From: Bacteroidales bacterium UBA4231
GTDB taxonomy: Bacteria > Bacteroidota > Bacteroidia > Bacteroidales > UBA932
DNA: 61,465 nucleotides
Direction of reading: 5' to 3'
NCBI GenBank assembly: GCA_002396335.1
Contig: DGXN01000005.1
Location: 1-61,465, forward strand
The notes beneath the pieces were generated by a model. That model was not told the origin of the DNA, did no database searches, and saw only the letters and a list, made by a program, of their open reading frames with translations. Shown piece by piece: positions 42,839-52,525 of this stretch; the stretch's first letter is position 1; each line of letters starts with the position of its first letter. The position numbers and the translations under genes were made by a program.

Positions 42839-44007
42839 TGGACCGTTATATTCTCTACGGGTTGATACATTTTGGGAAGGTCGCCGCAGAAGAAGGTGTC
42901 GGCACGCGAGTACATCTTCTTGAAGCTATCTTCCGAGACATGGCCGGGGAAAACGGAAAAATAGTGCGTCCCGGTTTCCATGGGGTCATATTTGTTGCGC
43001 CAGGTCACCAGGAGGCTCATCTTCCGGCCGGCCATGGGGGCGGCGATGTTGGTGATCCAGTAGTCGGCCACTTTGAAGCCTTCAACGCCCGTTTCCGTGA
43101 CACCGCAGGGCTTTTTCTTTTCCGTGGAAAGCTGGGACAGGAGCTTCAGGTTGCCCAGGAAGATATCGTTCTTGATGCCCTGGTAGCAGTCCATCCCGAT
43201 AAAGTCCACATAATTGTCTCCCGGCCAGCGGAAGAGGAAGTCGGCCGCTTCTTTCTTGGAATCCATCTGGGGAGAGATGGCATAGATGAAGTTGTGCACG
43301 CCCGCCTTTCTCAGATAATCCACGAAATACTTCCACAGGCCCACGAACTCCTGTTCCGTAGTGGCCGATTTGCCCCACCAGCTCCAGGTCTGCGTGTGCT
43401 CGTGGAAAGGACGGATGATGACCGGAATCGTTTTGCCGTCGCTGCCCTTCAGGTTCTTGGCCATGCTGGCCAGGCGGTCCAGCCAGCCGTTGAACTTCTT
43501 CTGGGTTGCGCTGCCTGTTTTCAGGATCTCCGAAGCCGCCTGGGACGTCTTGCCCGAATCCAGCCAGGCATCGTCCCCGGTGAGGGGATCGTTCAGATGC
43601 AGGCAGGCGGTAATCACCATGCCGCGGTCATAGGCCTGTTTCATCAGCTTCAGGCGCAGGGCGTTGGCTTCCGCCTCGTCATCGACACGGTCGTCCATGA
43701 AGGTGGAAAAATCCAGGCTGTAGACACCCGGGTAGTCACCGCAGACAGCCTTGGTGTCGGATCCGCCTTCCTCTCCGTACCACTTGCGGCCGTACATCAG
43801 GTCGTCGTGATGGCCGAACATCCAGCCTTTTTCCCGGAGGGCCCAAAGGTTTGCATAGAGGGCCTTGGTCTCCGCCGTTGCCTGTGCGTCGGCAAGCGTC
43901 AGGGTCACGGATTCGTTGTCATCCGAACCGGGAACGGGATCTTCGCCAGGTTTTCCGCAGCAAATCACCAGGCATGCGGCCAGCATAGTAACAAATAGAC
44001 TCTTCAT
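42835..44007 (-). CDS. GH26 endo-beta-mannanase lipoprotein (copy 1)
   Basis: Lipoprotein glycosidase of family 26 (390 residues, lipobox near Cys16/17 in LVICCGKP). The acid/base Glu is in RPFHEHT (E203) and the nucleophile Glu in VTETGVEGF (E305), about 100 residues apart, as in GH26 mannanases. The substrate-binding WSWWG and FIGMDCYQG blocks are present. It is a close paralogue of the next gene. Its start overlaps the stop of copy 2 by one base (TAATG). Mannan as substrate is by family and locus. Confidence 0.92.
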   Translation of the reverse strand: MKSLFVTMLAACLVICCGKPGEDPVPGSDDNESVTLTLADAQATAETKALYANLWALREKGWMFGHHDDLMYGRKWYGEEGGSDTKAVCGDYPGVYSLDFSTFMDDRVDDEAEANALRLKLMKQAYDRGMVITACLHLNDPLTGDDAWLDSGKTSQAASEILKTGSATQKKFNGWLDRLASMAKNLKGSDGKTIPVIIRPFHEHTQTWSWWGKSATTEQEFVGLWKYFVDYLRKAGVHNFIYAISPQMDSKKEAADFLFRWPGDNYVDFIGMDCYQGIKNDIFLGNLKLLSQLSTEKKKPCGVTETGVEGFKVADYWITNIAAPMAGRKMSLLVTWRNKYDPMETGTHYFSVFPGHVSEDSFKKMYSRADTFFCGDLPKMYQPVENITVQ

Positions 44008-45188
44008 TATTTCACAGTTATATTTTCGGCCATTTTATACATGTCGGGGAGGTCTCCGCAGAAGAAGGTGTCCTCACGGGCGTACATCTTCCGGAAAGAC
44101 TCCTCCGACGGATGGCCCGGGTACACGGAGAAGTAGACATTCCCCTGCTCCAACGGGTCATACTTGTTGCTCCAGGTCACGAGCATGCTCATTTTCCGCC
44201 CGGCCATGGGAGCAGCGATGTTTTCTATCCAATAATCGGCATTCTGGAAGCCCTGGACGCCGATTTCCGTTACGCCGGCGGGCTTGAGCTTTTTCTCCGA
44301 AACACTCCGGAGCAGCTTCAGGTTGTTCAGGAATACGGTATTGTTGATGCCGATATAACAATCCATTCCCATATAATCCACATAGTCGTCTCCCGGCCAG
44401 CGGAAAAGGAAGTCGCTTTCCACCTGCTTGGCATTCATGGCGGGAGAGATGGCATAAATCAGGCTGTGTACGCCGCGGGTCTTCATCCCGTCCACCAGGA
44501 AACGCCACAAAGCTACGTATTCCTGCGCAGTCGTGCAAGAGCTTCCCCACCAGCTCCAGGGATGGCCATGCTCGTGGAAGGGCCTGAGGATGAGGGGAAT
44601 CGTTTTCCCGTCACTTCCCTTCAGACGCTTGCACAGCGCAGCCAGGTTGTCCAGCCATGCGTTGAACTTCACCTGGGTGGGGCTTCCGTCTTTGAGGATT
44701 TCGGCCGCCACCTGATTGCTGGAATTGTCCCAGGAGTCGCCGCCGGTCAGCGGATTGTTCAGGTGCATGCAGGCCATCACCACCATGCCGCGGTCATAGG
44801 CTTCCCGGATGGTGCGTTCCTTGACGGGATTCTCTTCCAGCGTCTGCAACGGCACTTCGCGGCCGTCCATGAAGGAGGCCACGTCCACGGCATAAACCCC
44901 GGGGTAGTCCCCGCAGACATCCTTGGTCTCGGACCGGCCCTCATCGTACTGCCATTTGCGGCCGTTGAGAAGGTCGTTCTGATGGCCGTACATCCATCCC
45001 TTGTCCCGGATGGCCCAAAGATTTGAATACAGGGCTTTTGTCTCCGGGGTGGCTTCCTTGTCCACAAGGGACAGCGTCACAGGCTGCGCGTCCGGCTCTT
45101 CCGGTTGTGTCGCAGGGCCGTCCCCCTGGCAGGAAAACAGCAGGAGGACGGTTGCGACGAGTAGCATGAAAATATAGCGACGTTGCAT
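44007..45188 (-). CDS. GH26 endo-beta-mannanase lipoprotein (copy 2)
   Basis: Second GH26 lipoprotein (393 residues from ATG 45188; lipobox LLLFSC). Catalytic residues are in RPFHEHG (acid/base Glu) and VTEIGVQGF (nucleophile Glu). Order, length and many blocks match copy 1, including GWMYGHQNDLLNGRKW, AMNAKQVESDFLFRWPGDDYVDYMGMDCY and PMAGRKMSMLVTWSNKYDP. The pair probably arose by tandem duplication. Differences after the WSWWG block and around the nucleophile may tune exo/endo or substitution preference. A GTG one codon upstream overlaps the stop of the preceding gene. Confidence 0.92.
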   Translation of the reverse strand: MQRRYIFMLLVATVLLLFSCQGDGPATQPEEPDAQPVTLSLVDKEATPETKALYSNLWAIRDKGWMYGHQNDLLNGRKWQYDEGRSETKDVCGDYPGVYAVDVASFMDGREVPLQTLEENPVKERTIREAYDRGMVVMACMHLNNPLTGGDSWDNSSNQVAAEILKDGSPTQVKFNAWLDNLAALCKRLKGSDGKTIPLILRPFHEHGHPWSWWGSSCTTAQEYVALWRFLVDGMKTRGVHSLIYAISPAMNAKQVESDFLFRWPGDDYVDYMGMDCYIGINNTVFLNNLKLLRSVSEKKLKPAGVTEIGVQGFQNADYWIENIAAPMAGRKMSMLVTWSNKYDPLEQGNVYFSVYPGHPSEESFRKMYAREDTFFCGDLPDMYKMAENITVK

Positions 45189-45190
45189 CA

Positions 45191-46813
45191 CTATTCAGAA
45201 GGAACTTGTTTTTCAAAGACCATCACATACAGCAGCGGGCTGTTCACGAAGCGGTCGTAGTCGGTCCACTGATAGGCGGCATCGGAGGAGGGAGCGTCGG
45301 CCAGCGGCAGGGCCAGGGCCATGCAGCCTTCAGGAATAACAAGGGCGCTCTTGCCCAGGAACACATAACTGCCGGGGAGCAGGATGGGCACGTTGTAGGT
45401 GATGATGCTGCTGATCTTGATGGTGACCGTTCCGCAGGGAGACTGTTCCGTGATGTCGTCCGGATTGAAGGTGTAGGTGGTCTCGGTATGCGGCAGCCAG
45501 CCGTACCACTTGGAGCAGTCGATGTTGACGGCGACGCCGGCCTTCTTCCCAACATACATGTAGTCCCAATAGCCGCCGTCGGCGCCGGGGCCGTAGAAGA
45601 CCGTGCCGCTGAGGCTGCCCTCAGAGGAAGGCGTGAAGGTGAGGATATTGTCCTTTTCCTTGACGTAGTTGCCGTTCCAGCACCAGCTCTTGGCCGTCGA
45701 TTGGTCCTTGGTGATGGCACCGACGGAACCGCCGTACACCCACTGTTCCTTCACCTTCCAGTCGCCAGGCAGGTCAAAGACGGGAGCCGGTGCCGGAGGT
45801 TCCACGGAATTCTTGCCTTCGGTGCCTTCGGTCTTGGCTTCGGCAGGAATCTCATCCACGGGGCTTACGAGGACGAAGAAAATCCGGGGGCGCTTGACAA
45901 ACTTGTCATAGTCGCTGTAGATATTGGTCCAGTCGTCCACACCGCTGAGATTGAACTGGAAAGCGTTCTGCTCCACGGTGAGCACCTTGCCTTCGTAGAC
46001 GGTGTAGTCTCCGCCGCTGAGGAACTGACCGGTGGTCACTTTCCCGTCGGCATCCGTGAAACTGATGGTGTTGTTCACATAGTCGCGGACCCAGGTACTG
46101 GTGCCGACAGGAATCTGACGGTAGAATTTATGCAGGTCGATATCGGTGTCGCCCTCCTTGTTCACGGCCGCCTTGAACAGGCAGTTCCAGTGTTTGGCGT
46201 CCACACCGCCGTAGTGGATGCAGGTGCCGGTGGTGTTGCCGTCGGCCATGATCTCATCCAGGGTAAACTCCAGATAGTCGTCATATTCGGCTGCAGGGCC
46301 GTGCCCCTCATCCGCATACCAGCACCAGGACTTGGTGGAAGGCTCCATCAGGGCTCCGCCGCCCCATTCGGGGCCTGTTCCGCCCCAGACCCTGGAGGAG
46401 GTGATCTTGTATGTACCCAGGATGGTCTCCGTGAATTCCGTCATGACAATCGTGTACGTACGGGTTTTCCCGGTTTCGGAAGTGACCGTGATCGTAGGAT
46501 CCGCAGAGCCGGTGAAGTCAACGGTCTCTCCGCGCTGGACGGACGACTTGGCATTGTAGGAGAGCTCCAGGGTCTCCAGCGTCACCTTGGACATATCTTC
46601 CACCAGATTGGTCGCCAGGGAGACGTTGATGATACCGGTGGACGCGTCCGTGTCCTCCACCTTGGCCAGGCCGGCTTGTCCGGCAAACTTGATGTTCAGG
46701 ATCTTGCGGTCCTGATTCCAGCTGCCTTCCTTTACAGCGTTCCAAGGATCCTTGGTACAGGCGCTCAGTAAAACAAGAGCGCCCATTGCAAAGAATAATA
46801 TACTGCGTTTCAT
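45191..46813 (-). CDS. PUL surface lipoprotein with an Ig-like domain and two repeated modules
   Basis: Lipoprotein (540 residues, lipobox LLSAC) encoded just after SusD, in the position of a surface glycan-binding protein. Residues about 35-130 are an Ig-like N-terminal domain of the DUF5018 kind (LNIKFAGQAGLAKVE). Two related modules follow (about 130-325 and 345-535). Each starts with W.(W/Y)GG, then KSWCW, an HYGG/FYGPG loop, a middle YR(Q)IP or YGWLP, and ends DYD(K/R)FV..P. No catalytic motif is seen, so glycan binding is the likely role. Not a recognised SusE/F by sequence. Confidence 0.82.
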   Translation of the reverse strand: MKRSILFFAMGALVLLSACTKDPWNAVKEGSWNQDRKILNIKFAGQAGLAKVEDTDASTGIINVSLATNLVEDMSKVTLETLELSYNAKSSVQRGETVDFTGSADPTITVTSETGKTRTYTIVMTEFTETILGTYKITSSRVWGGTGPEWGGGALMEPSTKSWCWYADEGHGPAAEYDDYLEFTLDEIMADGNTTGTCIHYGGVDAKHWNCLFKAAVNKEGDTDIDLHKFYRQIPVGTSTWVRDYVNNTISFTDADGKVTTGQFLSGGDYTVYEGKVLTVEQNAFQFNLSGVDDWTNIYSDYDKFVKRPRIFFVLVSPVDEIPAEAKTEGTEGKNSVEPPAPAPVFDLPGDWKVKEQWVYGGSVGAITKDQSTAKSWCWNGNYVKEKDNILTFTPSSEGSLSGTVFYGPGADGGYWDYMYVGKKAGVAVNIDCSKWYGWLPHTETTYTFNPDDITEQSPCGTVTIKISSIITYNVPILLPGSYVFLGKSALVIPEGCMALALPLADAPSSDAAYQWTDYDRFVNSPLLYVMVFEKQVPSE

Positions 46814-46815
46814 GT

Positions 46816-48333
46816 TTACTTGATATTAGGATTGAGGTCGGTCTCGGAGGCCGGGATAGGATAGAAGACGATGTCGTCGTCGGAAGTGACGCCCTGCTCG
46901 GCCAAAGCTTTTACCGTGTGCAGTTTGCCGGTGCGGCGCAAGTCATAAGTGATGTTGCCCTCGAAGGCCAGCTCATACATCCGTTCCCGGATGACGGCCT
47001 CACGGAAAGCTTCCTTGGAAAGACCGGTGGCGAGGTCGCCCAGGCCGGCACGGTTGCGGATGAAGTTCACCAGTTCGTAGGCTTTCTCGGTGGGACCGGC
47101 AGCCTCGGCATAGGTGAGGGCGATGTCGGAGTAACGCATCAGGAAAGGCTTGGTGGAAGTCTTGTCTCCGGAGAACTGGGGATCCACGAACTTGCGGCAG
47201 AAAGGATAAGTGGCATCATTGCCCGGCGTGTAAGTCCAGACTACGTTTCCGCCGGCATCGTACACCTTGGTGACCATGAGCCAGTCGCGGCGCAGGTCGC
47301 CGGTCTCGAAGCTGTTGTAGAAGGCATCCTCGGTCTTGTACTCGCTCCATCCGTCATGGGTGGGGATATACTCGTCCGTGTCGCCCTGCTTCAGGTACAC
47401 GGTACCGCCGGCGATGTAAGGGATGTACATCTTGGAAATCTTGGAATACTGGCCTTCGGTATCACCGGTACGGTCCATGCTCATGATGAACAAGTGCTCG
47501 GGGCCGTCAGGATAATCCACGTCGAAGATGTGCATGAGGTCGGGGTCGAAGGCGTAGGTGGTCTGCTGGGGGTTGTCCACCACGGCGCCCGCATATTCCA
47601 CAGCCTTTGCGTAGTAGGTGTCCACGTCAAAGGACATGTCCCGGTACTGGGCCACATTGTTTTCCTTTGCCGATGCCAGGTACAGGTAGGCCTTGGCCAG
47701 GAGCCCCTGGGCGGCAGCCTTGTCCACGCGGCCGGGTTCCGGCTTGGGATAGTACGGGAGCCGGGTTATAGCCGCCTCCAGGTCGGAGATGATAAGGCCC
47801 CACAGCTCGTCCAGGGATTCGGCCAGGCTGGCAGCCGTGTCGTCAATGGTGGACACGACCTCCTTGTGGATGGGCACGCGGCCGAAATTACGGGCCAGGT
47901 TGAAGTAAGAATAGGCACGCATGAAGTAAGCCTCGCCGGTGTAACGGTTGATCAGGTCCTGGTCCATTTCCATGCCCGGGACATTCTGGATCACCGCATT
48001 GGCCCGGTTGATGGTGATGAACGAGTACTTGAAGAAGTTGCCCAGGGCAATGTTTCTCTTGAAGTTCTCCATGGTCCAGGAATCCAGGTCCTTGGTGCTG
48101 GACTGGGCATCGCCCTTGGGATACAGCTCGTCGGTATTCATGCCGCCCAGGAAGACGATGGCACGGGAGTATTCAAGATAGTTGATGGCGTCGTAGATGT
48201 ACATGGTGGCAGCCTGTGCATCGGCCTCCGTCTTATAGAAACTTCCTTCCGAATAGAAGCCGTAGGGTTTCTCATTCAGATTGCAAGCGGCCAGGCAAAG
48301 TGCTGCAAGTGTGAAAGCAAATATTTTTTTCAT
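46816..48333 (-). CDS. SusD/RagB-family outer-membrane lipoprotein
   Basis: Glycan-binding partner of the SusC channel. Lipobox LAAC (about residue 17 from MKKIFAF). The family's N-terminal TPR-like helices are visible (AEAYFMRAYSYFNLARNFG, KAAAQGLLAKAYLYLA), and a C-terminal block RMYELAFEGNITYDLRRTGKL matches the SusD pattern RR.EL.fEG..wfDL.R. The start MKK at 48333 is preferred. An ATG at 48345 (MREAMKK) overlaps the susC stop as TAATG and would also be in frame. Confidence 0.95.
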   Translation of the reverse strand: MKKIFAFTLAALCLAACNLNEKPYGFYSEGSFYKTEADAQAATMYIYDAINYLEYSRAIVFLGGMNTDELYPKGDAQSSTKDLDSWTMENFKRNIALGNFFKYSFITINRANAVIQNVPGMEMDQDLINRYTGEAYFMRAYSYFNLARNFGRVPIHKEVVSTIDDTAASLAESLDELWGLIISDLEAAITRLPYYPKPEPGRVDKAAAQGLLAKAYLYLASAKENNVAQYRDMSFDVDTYYAKAVEYAGAVVDNPQQTTYAFDPDLMHIFDVDYPDGPEHLFIMSMDRTGDTEGQYSKISKMYIPYIAGGTVYLKQGDTDEYIPTHDGWSEYKTEDAFYNSFETGDLRRDWLMVTKVYDAGGNVVWTYTPGNDATYPFCRKFVDPQFSGDKTSTKPFLMRYSDIALTYAEAAGPTEKAYELVNFIRNRAGLGDLATGLSKEAFREAVIRERMYELAFEGNITYDLRRTGKLHTVKALAEQGVTSDDDIVFYPIPASETDLNPNIK

Positions 48334-48344
48334 GGCTTCCCGCA

Positions 48345-51300
48345 TTAAAAGTTAAAGTCAATACCAAAGGTCCATCTTCTCAGACGGGGATAGCCGCCGC
48401 TGTAGATGCCGTTGGCGCCTACTTCGGGGTCGTAACCCTTGAACTTGGTGAAGGTAAAGAGGTTGTCCACATTCATATACAGACGGATGCTCTCCAGGAA
48501 CTTGGTCTGTTTGCGGAGCGGGATGGTGTAACCCAGAGCCACGGTCTGGATACGGACGAAAGAGCCGTCCTCCACCCACCAGTCGGCAAAGCGGGTCTGG
48601 CGGTCGTCACGCAGCGAGGGATAGTCGTTGGTGGGATTGTCGGTGGTCCAGCGCAGAGGATTGTTGTTGGGCTGGCCGAACGCCTGGGTGTTGATGACGT
48701 CGTTGCCGAACACCCCGTTGAAGAAGATGCTGGCATCCAGGTTCTTCCAGGCGATGTCGAGGCTCAGGGAAGCCAGGAAATCGGGGTTGGGGTCGCCGAT
48801 GAGGGTGCGGTCGTTCTCGTCCACGGTGGCGCTGTCGTTGATGTCCACGTACTTGAATTCGCCCGGTTCGGCATCCTTGCCCGTGAGGCCGGCGGTGAGG
48901 CCTTCCTCGAGGCTCTGGACAATGCCGGCGGTCTTGTAGCCGTAGAACACATTGATAGGCTGGCCGATCGCGAGAATGTTGGTGTAACCGCGGAACTGGC
49001 CGGAACTGGTGCCGTTATACTCGTACAGCATGCCGGTGTTCGGGTCGGTCATCAGGCCGGACTCGATGGCGTTGCCCAGGCTGAGCACACGGTTGCGGTT
49101 GTGGGTGAACATCAGCGTGCCGCCCACTTTCCAGTCACGGTTGGAGTATGCGATACCGTCCACGGTGATTTCGATACCGGTGTTCTGGATCTTGCCGTCA
49201 TTCACCCACATGCGGTCGAAGCCGGAGGAAGGGGCGATGTTGCGCTCACGCAGAAGGTCGTCGGTGATTTTGTTGTACCAGTCGACGGTAAGGTTCAGGC
49301 GATGGCCAAACAGGCTCACGTCCATACCCACGTCCACCTGGGAGGTGGTTTCCCATTTCAGGTTCTTGTTGGGGATACCGCCCCAGAGGACATAGATGCC
49401 GTTGTCGCCGGTGCGTCCCACCTCACGGCCGGGGCCGATGGCGGTCTGCCAGGAGCCGTTGTAGTAGTACTGGTGCTGGCCGTAACGGCTCAGGGTCTGG
49501 TAAGGGGAGATACCCTGGTTGCCGGAAACGCCGTAGGAGGCGCGGAACTTCAGGACATCCAGCCATTCCACGTCCTTGAGGAAGCTTTCATTGTGCGCAT
49601 TCCAGCTCACGGCGCCGGAAGGGAAGATAGCCCACTTGTTGCCGGAGCCGAACTTGGAGGAACCGTCGGCACGGGCGGTGAAGGTCACGAGATAACGGTT
49701 GTCGTAGCCGTAATTCAGACGCATCAGACCGGAGACGAGCTGGCTTTCGGACAGGCCGTTGGAGATTTCGTACAGTTCGGGGTTACCGGCTGCGAGGTTC
49801 TCGTTCCCGAGGGTCTCATTCACGAAATCCTTGCCGGCAAGGCTGGAAGAACGGGCACGGTAGTTTTCATAGGAATAACCGGCCATGGCCGTAATGTGAT
49901 GCTTTTCGGCCAGGACTTTGTCGTAGGTGCCGTACACATCCACCACAATATTGTCGTCCTTGCCGTTGGTGATCTGGCCGAAACCTTTGTTGAAGGTACC
50001 GGATTCGGAGTACTTCTTGGGGTTGTAGATGTCCTGGATGCTCTCGCCATGCTTGTAGTTGAACTGGCTGGTGAGGATGAATCCGTCGAAGAGCTTCCAC
50101 TCGATACCGGCATTGGCGATGACGCTGAGGCCCTCGGTGGTATTGGTGGAGAGTTCTTTCAGGGCAATCGGATGATAGTAGTCGCTGGCGCTGTACAGCC
50201 AGTAATTGCCTTCGTCGTCGTAAACGGGGAAGATGGGATTACGGTTGTACGAGCGGCCGGGATTGTAGTTGCGCCGGCTGCTGGTGATGTTGGCACCCGC
50301 CTTGAGCAGGAAATTCTTGAACAGCTTATGCTCGACGGAGAATTTGCCGCCGAACTTCTGATACCAGTCGTCCACGAACACGCCGGTGTTGCGGTAGTAG
50401 TTGGCGCTGGCCAGGAAACTGGTCTTGTCGTTGGCGCTGCGTACCTGCACGGTGGTGTTGTTGGAAACGGGGAGTTTGTTCAGGACCAGGTCGTCCCAAC
50501 GGGTGTTGGTGGTCCAGGTGGTCTGCAGTTCCTGGATGGAAGGATAGTAGACGCCATTGGCGCTCACGGCACCTACATACAGCGGAGTCATGCCTGCATT
50601 CAGCTTGGACTCGTTCTGGGTGATGGCCATCAGGACGGGGTCACGCCAGAGGTTCAGCTCGGAAGTCATCTGGGACAGCGTGGTCTGCTGACGGACGCTG
50701 ATGGTCGTCTTGCCGGCCACGGCCTTGTTGGTGGTAATGAGGATGACGCCGTTCGCACCGCGGGAACCGTAGATGGCCGACGCCGATGCATCCTTGAGCA
50801 CTTCCATGGAGACGATGTCCTGCGGATTGATCTGCGAGAGGTTGCCGGCGTCGCCGAAGGGGAAGCCGTCCACGACCAGCAGCGGGGCATTGGAGCCCTT
50901 GATGGAAGAATTACCGCGGACACGCACGATGGACGATGCACCGGGTTCCTGGGAGTTGTTGGTAATCTGGACACCGGCGATACGGCCCTGCATCAGGCTT
51001 TCAATGGAATTGGCAGGGACATTGGTAATGCTTTCCGTCTTGACGGAAGCCACACTGCCTGTAAGGTCGCTCTTTTTCATCTGGCCATAACCTACGACCA
51101 CGATCTCTTCCAGGAGTTCGCTGTCCTCGGAAAGGACGATTGTGAGCCGGGTGCGGCCGCCGAGCGCTTCCTCCACGGTCTTGTAGCCGATGAAGGAGGC
51201 TTGGATCACGGCATCCGCAGCCACATTGCTGAGCGTGAAGTTACCATCACCGTCGGCAGAGGTACCGTTCATGGTACCCGCCACGATGACCGAAGCACCC

Positions 51301-51428
51301 GCGACAGGCGCCCCGGAGGGGTCTGTCACCTTACCGCGAACGGTAAGCTGCCCTGTCTGGGCAAGTCCGGACCACGATCCAGCTACCAGCAGGAGCGCGG
51401 CGAGGAAAGAGTGGATTTTTAAGCTCAT
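48345..51428 (-). CDS. SusC/RagA-family TonB-linked outer-membrane transporter
   Basis: Oligosaccharide channel of the SusCD complex (1027 residues). Signal peptide to about GLAQ. A carboxypeptidase-D-like regulatory domain (about 25-100; VRGKVTDPSGAPVAGASVIV) precedes the TonB-box region and the plug domain (EEIVVVGYGQMKKSDLTGSVASV, then SLMQGRIAGVQITNNSQEPG and GNSSIKGSNAPLLVVDGFPF). The barrel ends RRWTFGIDFNF. This is the canonical SusC layout. It is the first gene of the SusCD operon; the GH130 gene ends 67 bases upstream. Confidence 0.96.
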   Translation of the reverse strand: MSLKIHSFLAALLLVAGSWSGLAQTGQLTVRGKVTDPSGAPVAGASVIVAGTMNGTSADGDGNFTLSNVAADAVIQASFIGYKTVEEALGGRTRLTIVLSEDSELLEEIVVVGYGQMKKSDLTGSVASVKTESITNVPANSIESLMQGRIAGVQITNNSQEPGASSIVRVRGNSSIKGSNAPLLVVDGFPFGDAGNLSQINPQDIVSMEVLKDASASAIYGSRGANGVILITTNKAVAGKTTISVRQQTTLSQMTSELNLWRDPVLMAITQNESKLNAGMTPLYVGAVSANGVYYPSIQELQTTWTTNTRWDDLVLNKLPVSNNTTVQVRSANDKTSFLASANYYRNTGVFVDDWYQKFGGKFSVEHKLFKNFLLKAGANITSSRRNYNPGRSYNRNPIFPVYDDEGNYWLYSASDYYHPIALKELSTNTTEGLSVIANAGIEWKLFDGFILTSQFNYKHGESIQDIYNPKKYSESGTFNKGFGQITNGKDDNIVVDVYGTYDKVLAEKHHITAMAGYSYENYRARSSSLAGKDFVNETLGNENLAAGNPELYEISNGLSESQLVSGLMRLNYGYDNRYLVTFTARADGSSKFGSGNKWAIFPSGAVSWNAHNESFLKDVEWLDVLKFRASYGVSGNQGISPYQTLSRYGQHQYYYNGSWQTAIGPGREVGRTGDNGIYVLWGGIPNKNLKWETTSQVDVGMDVSLFGHRLNLTVDWYNKITDDLLRERNIAPSSGFDRMWVNDGKIQNTGIEITVDGIAYSNRDWKVGGTLMFTHNRNRVLSLGNAIESGLMTDPNTGMLYEYNGTSSGQFRGYTNILAIGQPINVFYGYKTAGIVQSLEEGLTAGLTGKDAEPGEFKYVDINDSATVDENDRTLIGDPNPDFLASLSLDIAWKNLDASIFFNGVFGNDVINTQAFGQPNNNPLRWTTDNPTNDYPSLRDDRQTRFADWWVEDGSFVRIQTVALGYTIPLRKQTKFLESIRLYMNVDNLFTFTKFKGYDPEVGANGIYSGGYPRLRRWTFGIDFNF

Positions 51429-51495
51429 AAACTTACGGATTGGTTATTTGTTAGGGTTTGTTTTCCTTTATAAGATATAGTTCTACGCGAAAAAA

Positions 51496-52521
51496 TTATA
51501 CTTTTTTGAATTTTTTTAGAAAGTCCAGTAAATCGGCCAGGGGACAGGTCGCGACCCCGACGTATTTGTCGGCACAGCCGTAGTAGACATACAGGATCCC
51601 GTCCACTACGACATTGCCTGTCGGGAAAACGCAGCCATTGTAGAAGCCGTCAGTCTCGTAAGGGAATTCCGGTTCCAGGATGGGTTCCGGGGTGCGGGCA
51701 AGCACTTTAAGGGGATTGTCCCGGTCCAGCAGCACAGCACCCACGCTGTAGTGCGCGACACCGCCGTCGGCCACGCCGTGGTAGAGCATCAGCCAGCCCT
51801 CGTCCGTGAGGATGGGCGGCGTGCTTCCGCCGATTTTCTCCTCCCAGCTGTCCGGACGGCCGGTCAGAAGCAGGTGGCTGGGCTGGTTTTCCCACTCCAG
51901 CATATCTTCCGAGAACTTCATCCAGATGGAAGGGAAATCCACGCCGTACTTCGCCCCGACATACTCCTTGGGCCGGTGCAGAAGGACAAACTTCCCGTGC
52001 ACCTTTTCCGGGAAAAGGATGACGTCACGGTCGTCCAGGACCGGGGAGGTCAAGCGCCCGAGGCGGCGGAAATGCTTGAAATCGGGGGTCATGGCAAGGC
52101 CCGTGTTGCCCAGGCTCTGGGCCCAGGCCTTGGGGGCGTAGCTGTCCACTTTCGGCAGGCGCACCACGTCGTGCGGGAAAGTCCAGTACTGGCCGGGAGC
52201 GTAGGGCCTGTACGCATAGGTAATGTAGAACGTGCCGCCGAATTTGACGATGCGCGGATCCTCGACGCATCCGCTGTCGGGTCCGTCCTCGCTGGGGCCG
52301 AACACAGGCTGGTCCGACGCCCGCTGGAAATGGAATCCGTCCCGGCTGGTGGCAAGGCCCATGCGGATGACATGGTCCTCGTCATTCCCGGCCGCCCGGT
52401 AAAGCATGTAGAACGTGCCGTTGTCATAGATGACACCTGGATTGCAGGTGACCAGGTTTTCCCAGGGATGGTCCGGGCAGGGACTCAGGATTGGATTGCC
52501 TTCGTATTTTGTAAGTTTCAT
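51496..52521 (-). CDS. GH130 beta-mannoside phosphorylase
   Basis: Cytoplasmic phosphorylase (341 residues, no signal peptide) of family GH130, which breaks beta-mannosides with phosphate to mannose-1-phosphate. The start MKLTKYEGNPILSPCPDHPWE is the typical N-terminus; a longer in-frame start would lie within the symporter gene. The catalytic Asp is in GCVEDPRIVK (D88). Other blocks are GLATSRDGFHFQR, DDRDVILFPEK and HGVADGGVAHYSVGAVLLD. The subfamily, and so whether mannosyl-glucose, mannooligosaccharides or mannosyl-GlcNAc is the substrate, is not decided by sequence. It sits 4 bases after the symporter gene. Confidence 0.9.
   Translation of the reverse strand: MKLTKYEGNPILSPCPDHPWENLVTCNPGVIYDNGTFYMLYRAAGNDEDHVIRMGLATSRDGFHFQRASDQPVFGPSEDGPDSGCVEDPRIVKFGGTFYITYAYRPYAPGQYWTFPHDVVRLPKVDSYAPKAWAQSLGNTGLAMTPDFKHFRRLGRLTSPVLDDRDVILFPEKVHGKFVLLHRPKEYVGAKYGVDFPSIWMKFSEDMLEWENQPSHLLLTGRPDSWEEKIGGSTPPILTDEGWLMLYHGVADGGVAHYSVGAVLLDRDNPLKVLARTPEPILEPEFPYETDGFYNGCVFPTGNVVVDGILYVYYGCADKYVGVATCPLADLLDFLKKFKKV
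51497..51511. promoter_or_regulatory. 15-bp motif upstream of susC
   Basis: TATACTTTTTTGAAT is identical to 54188-54202 between the symporter and AraC genes. This copy is 69 bases before the susC ATG and overlaps the last codons of the GH130 gene, including two bases of its stop. Candidate operator; see findings. Confidence 0.4.
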
Positions 52522-52525
52522 AGCG

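Noticed and set aside
49101..51422. 773-codon plus-strand open frame opposite susC
   Set aside because: Antisense shadow of the SusC gene; no family motifs in the translation.
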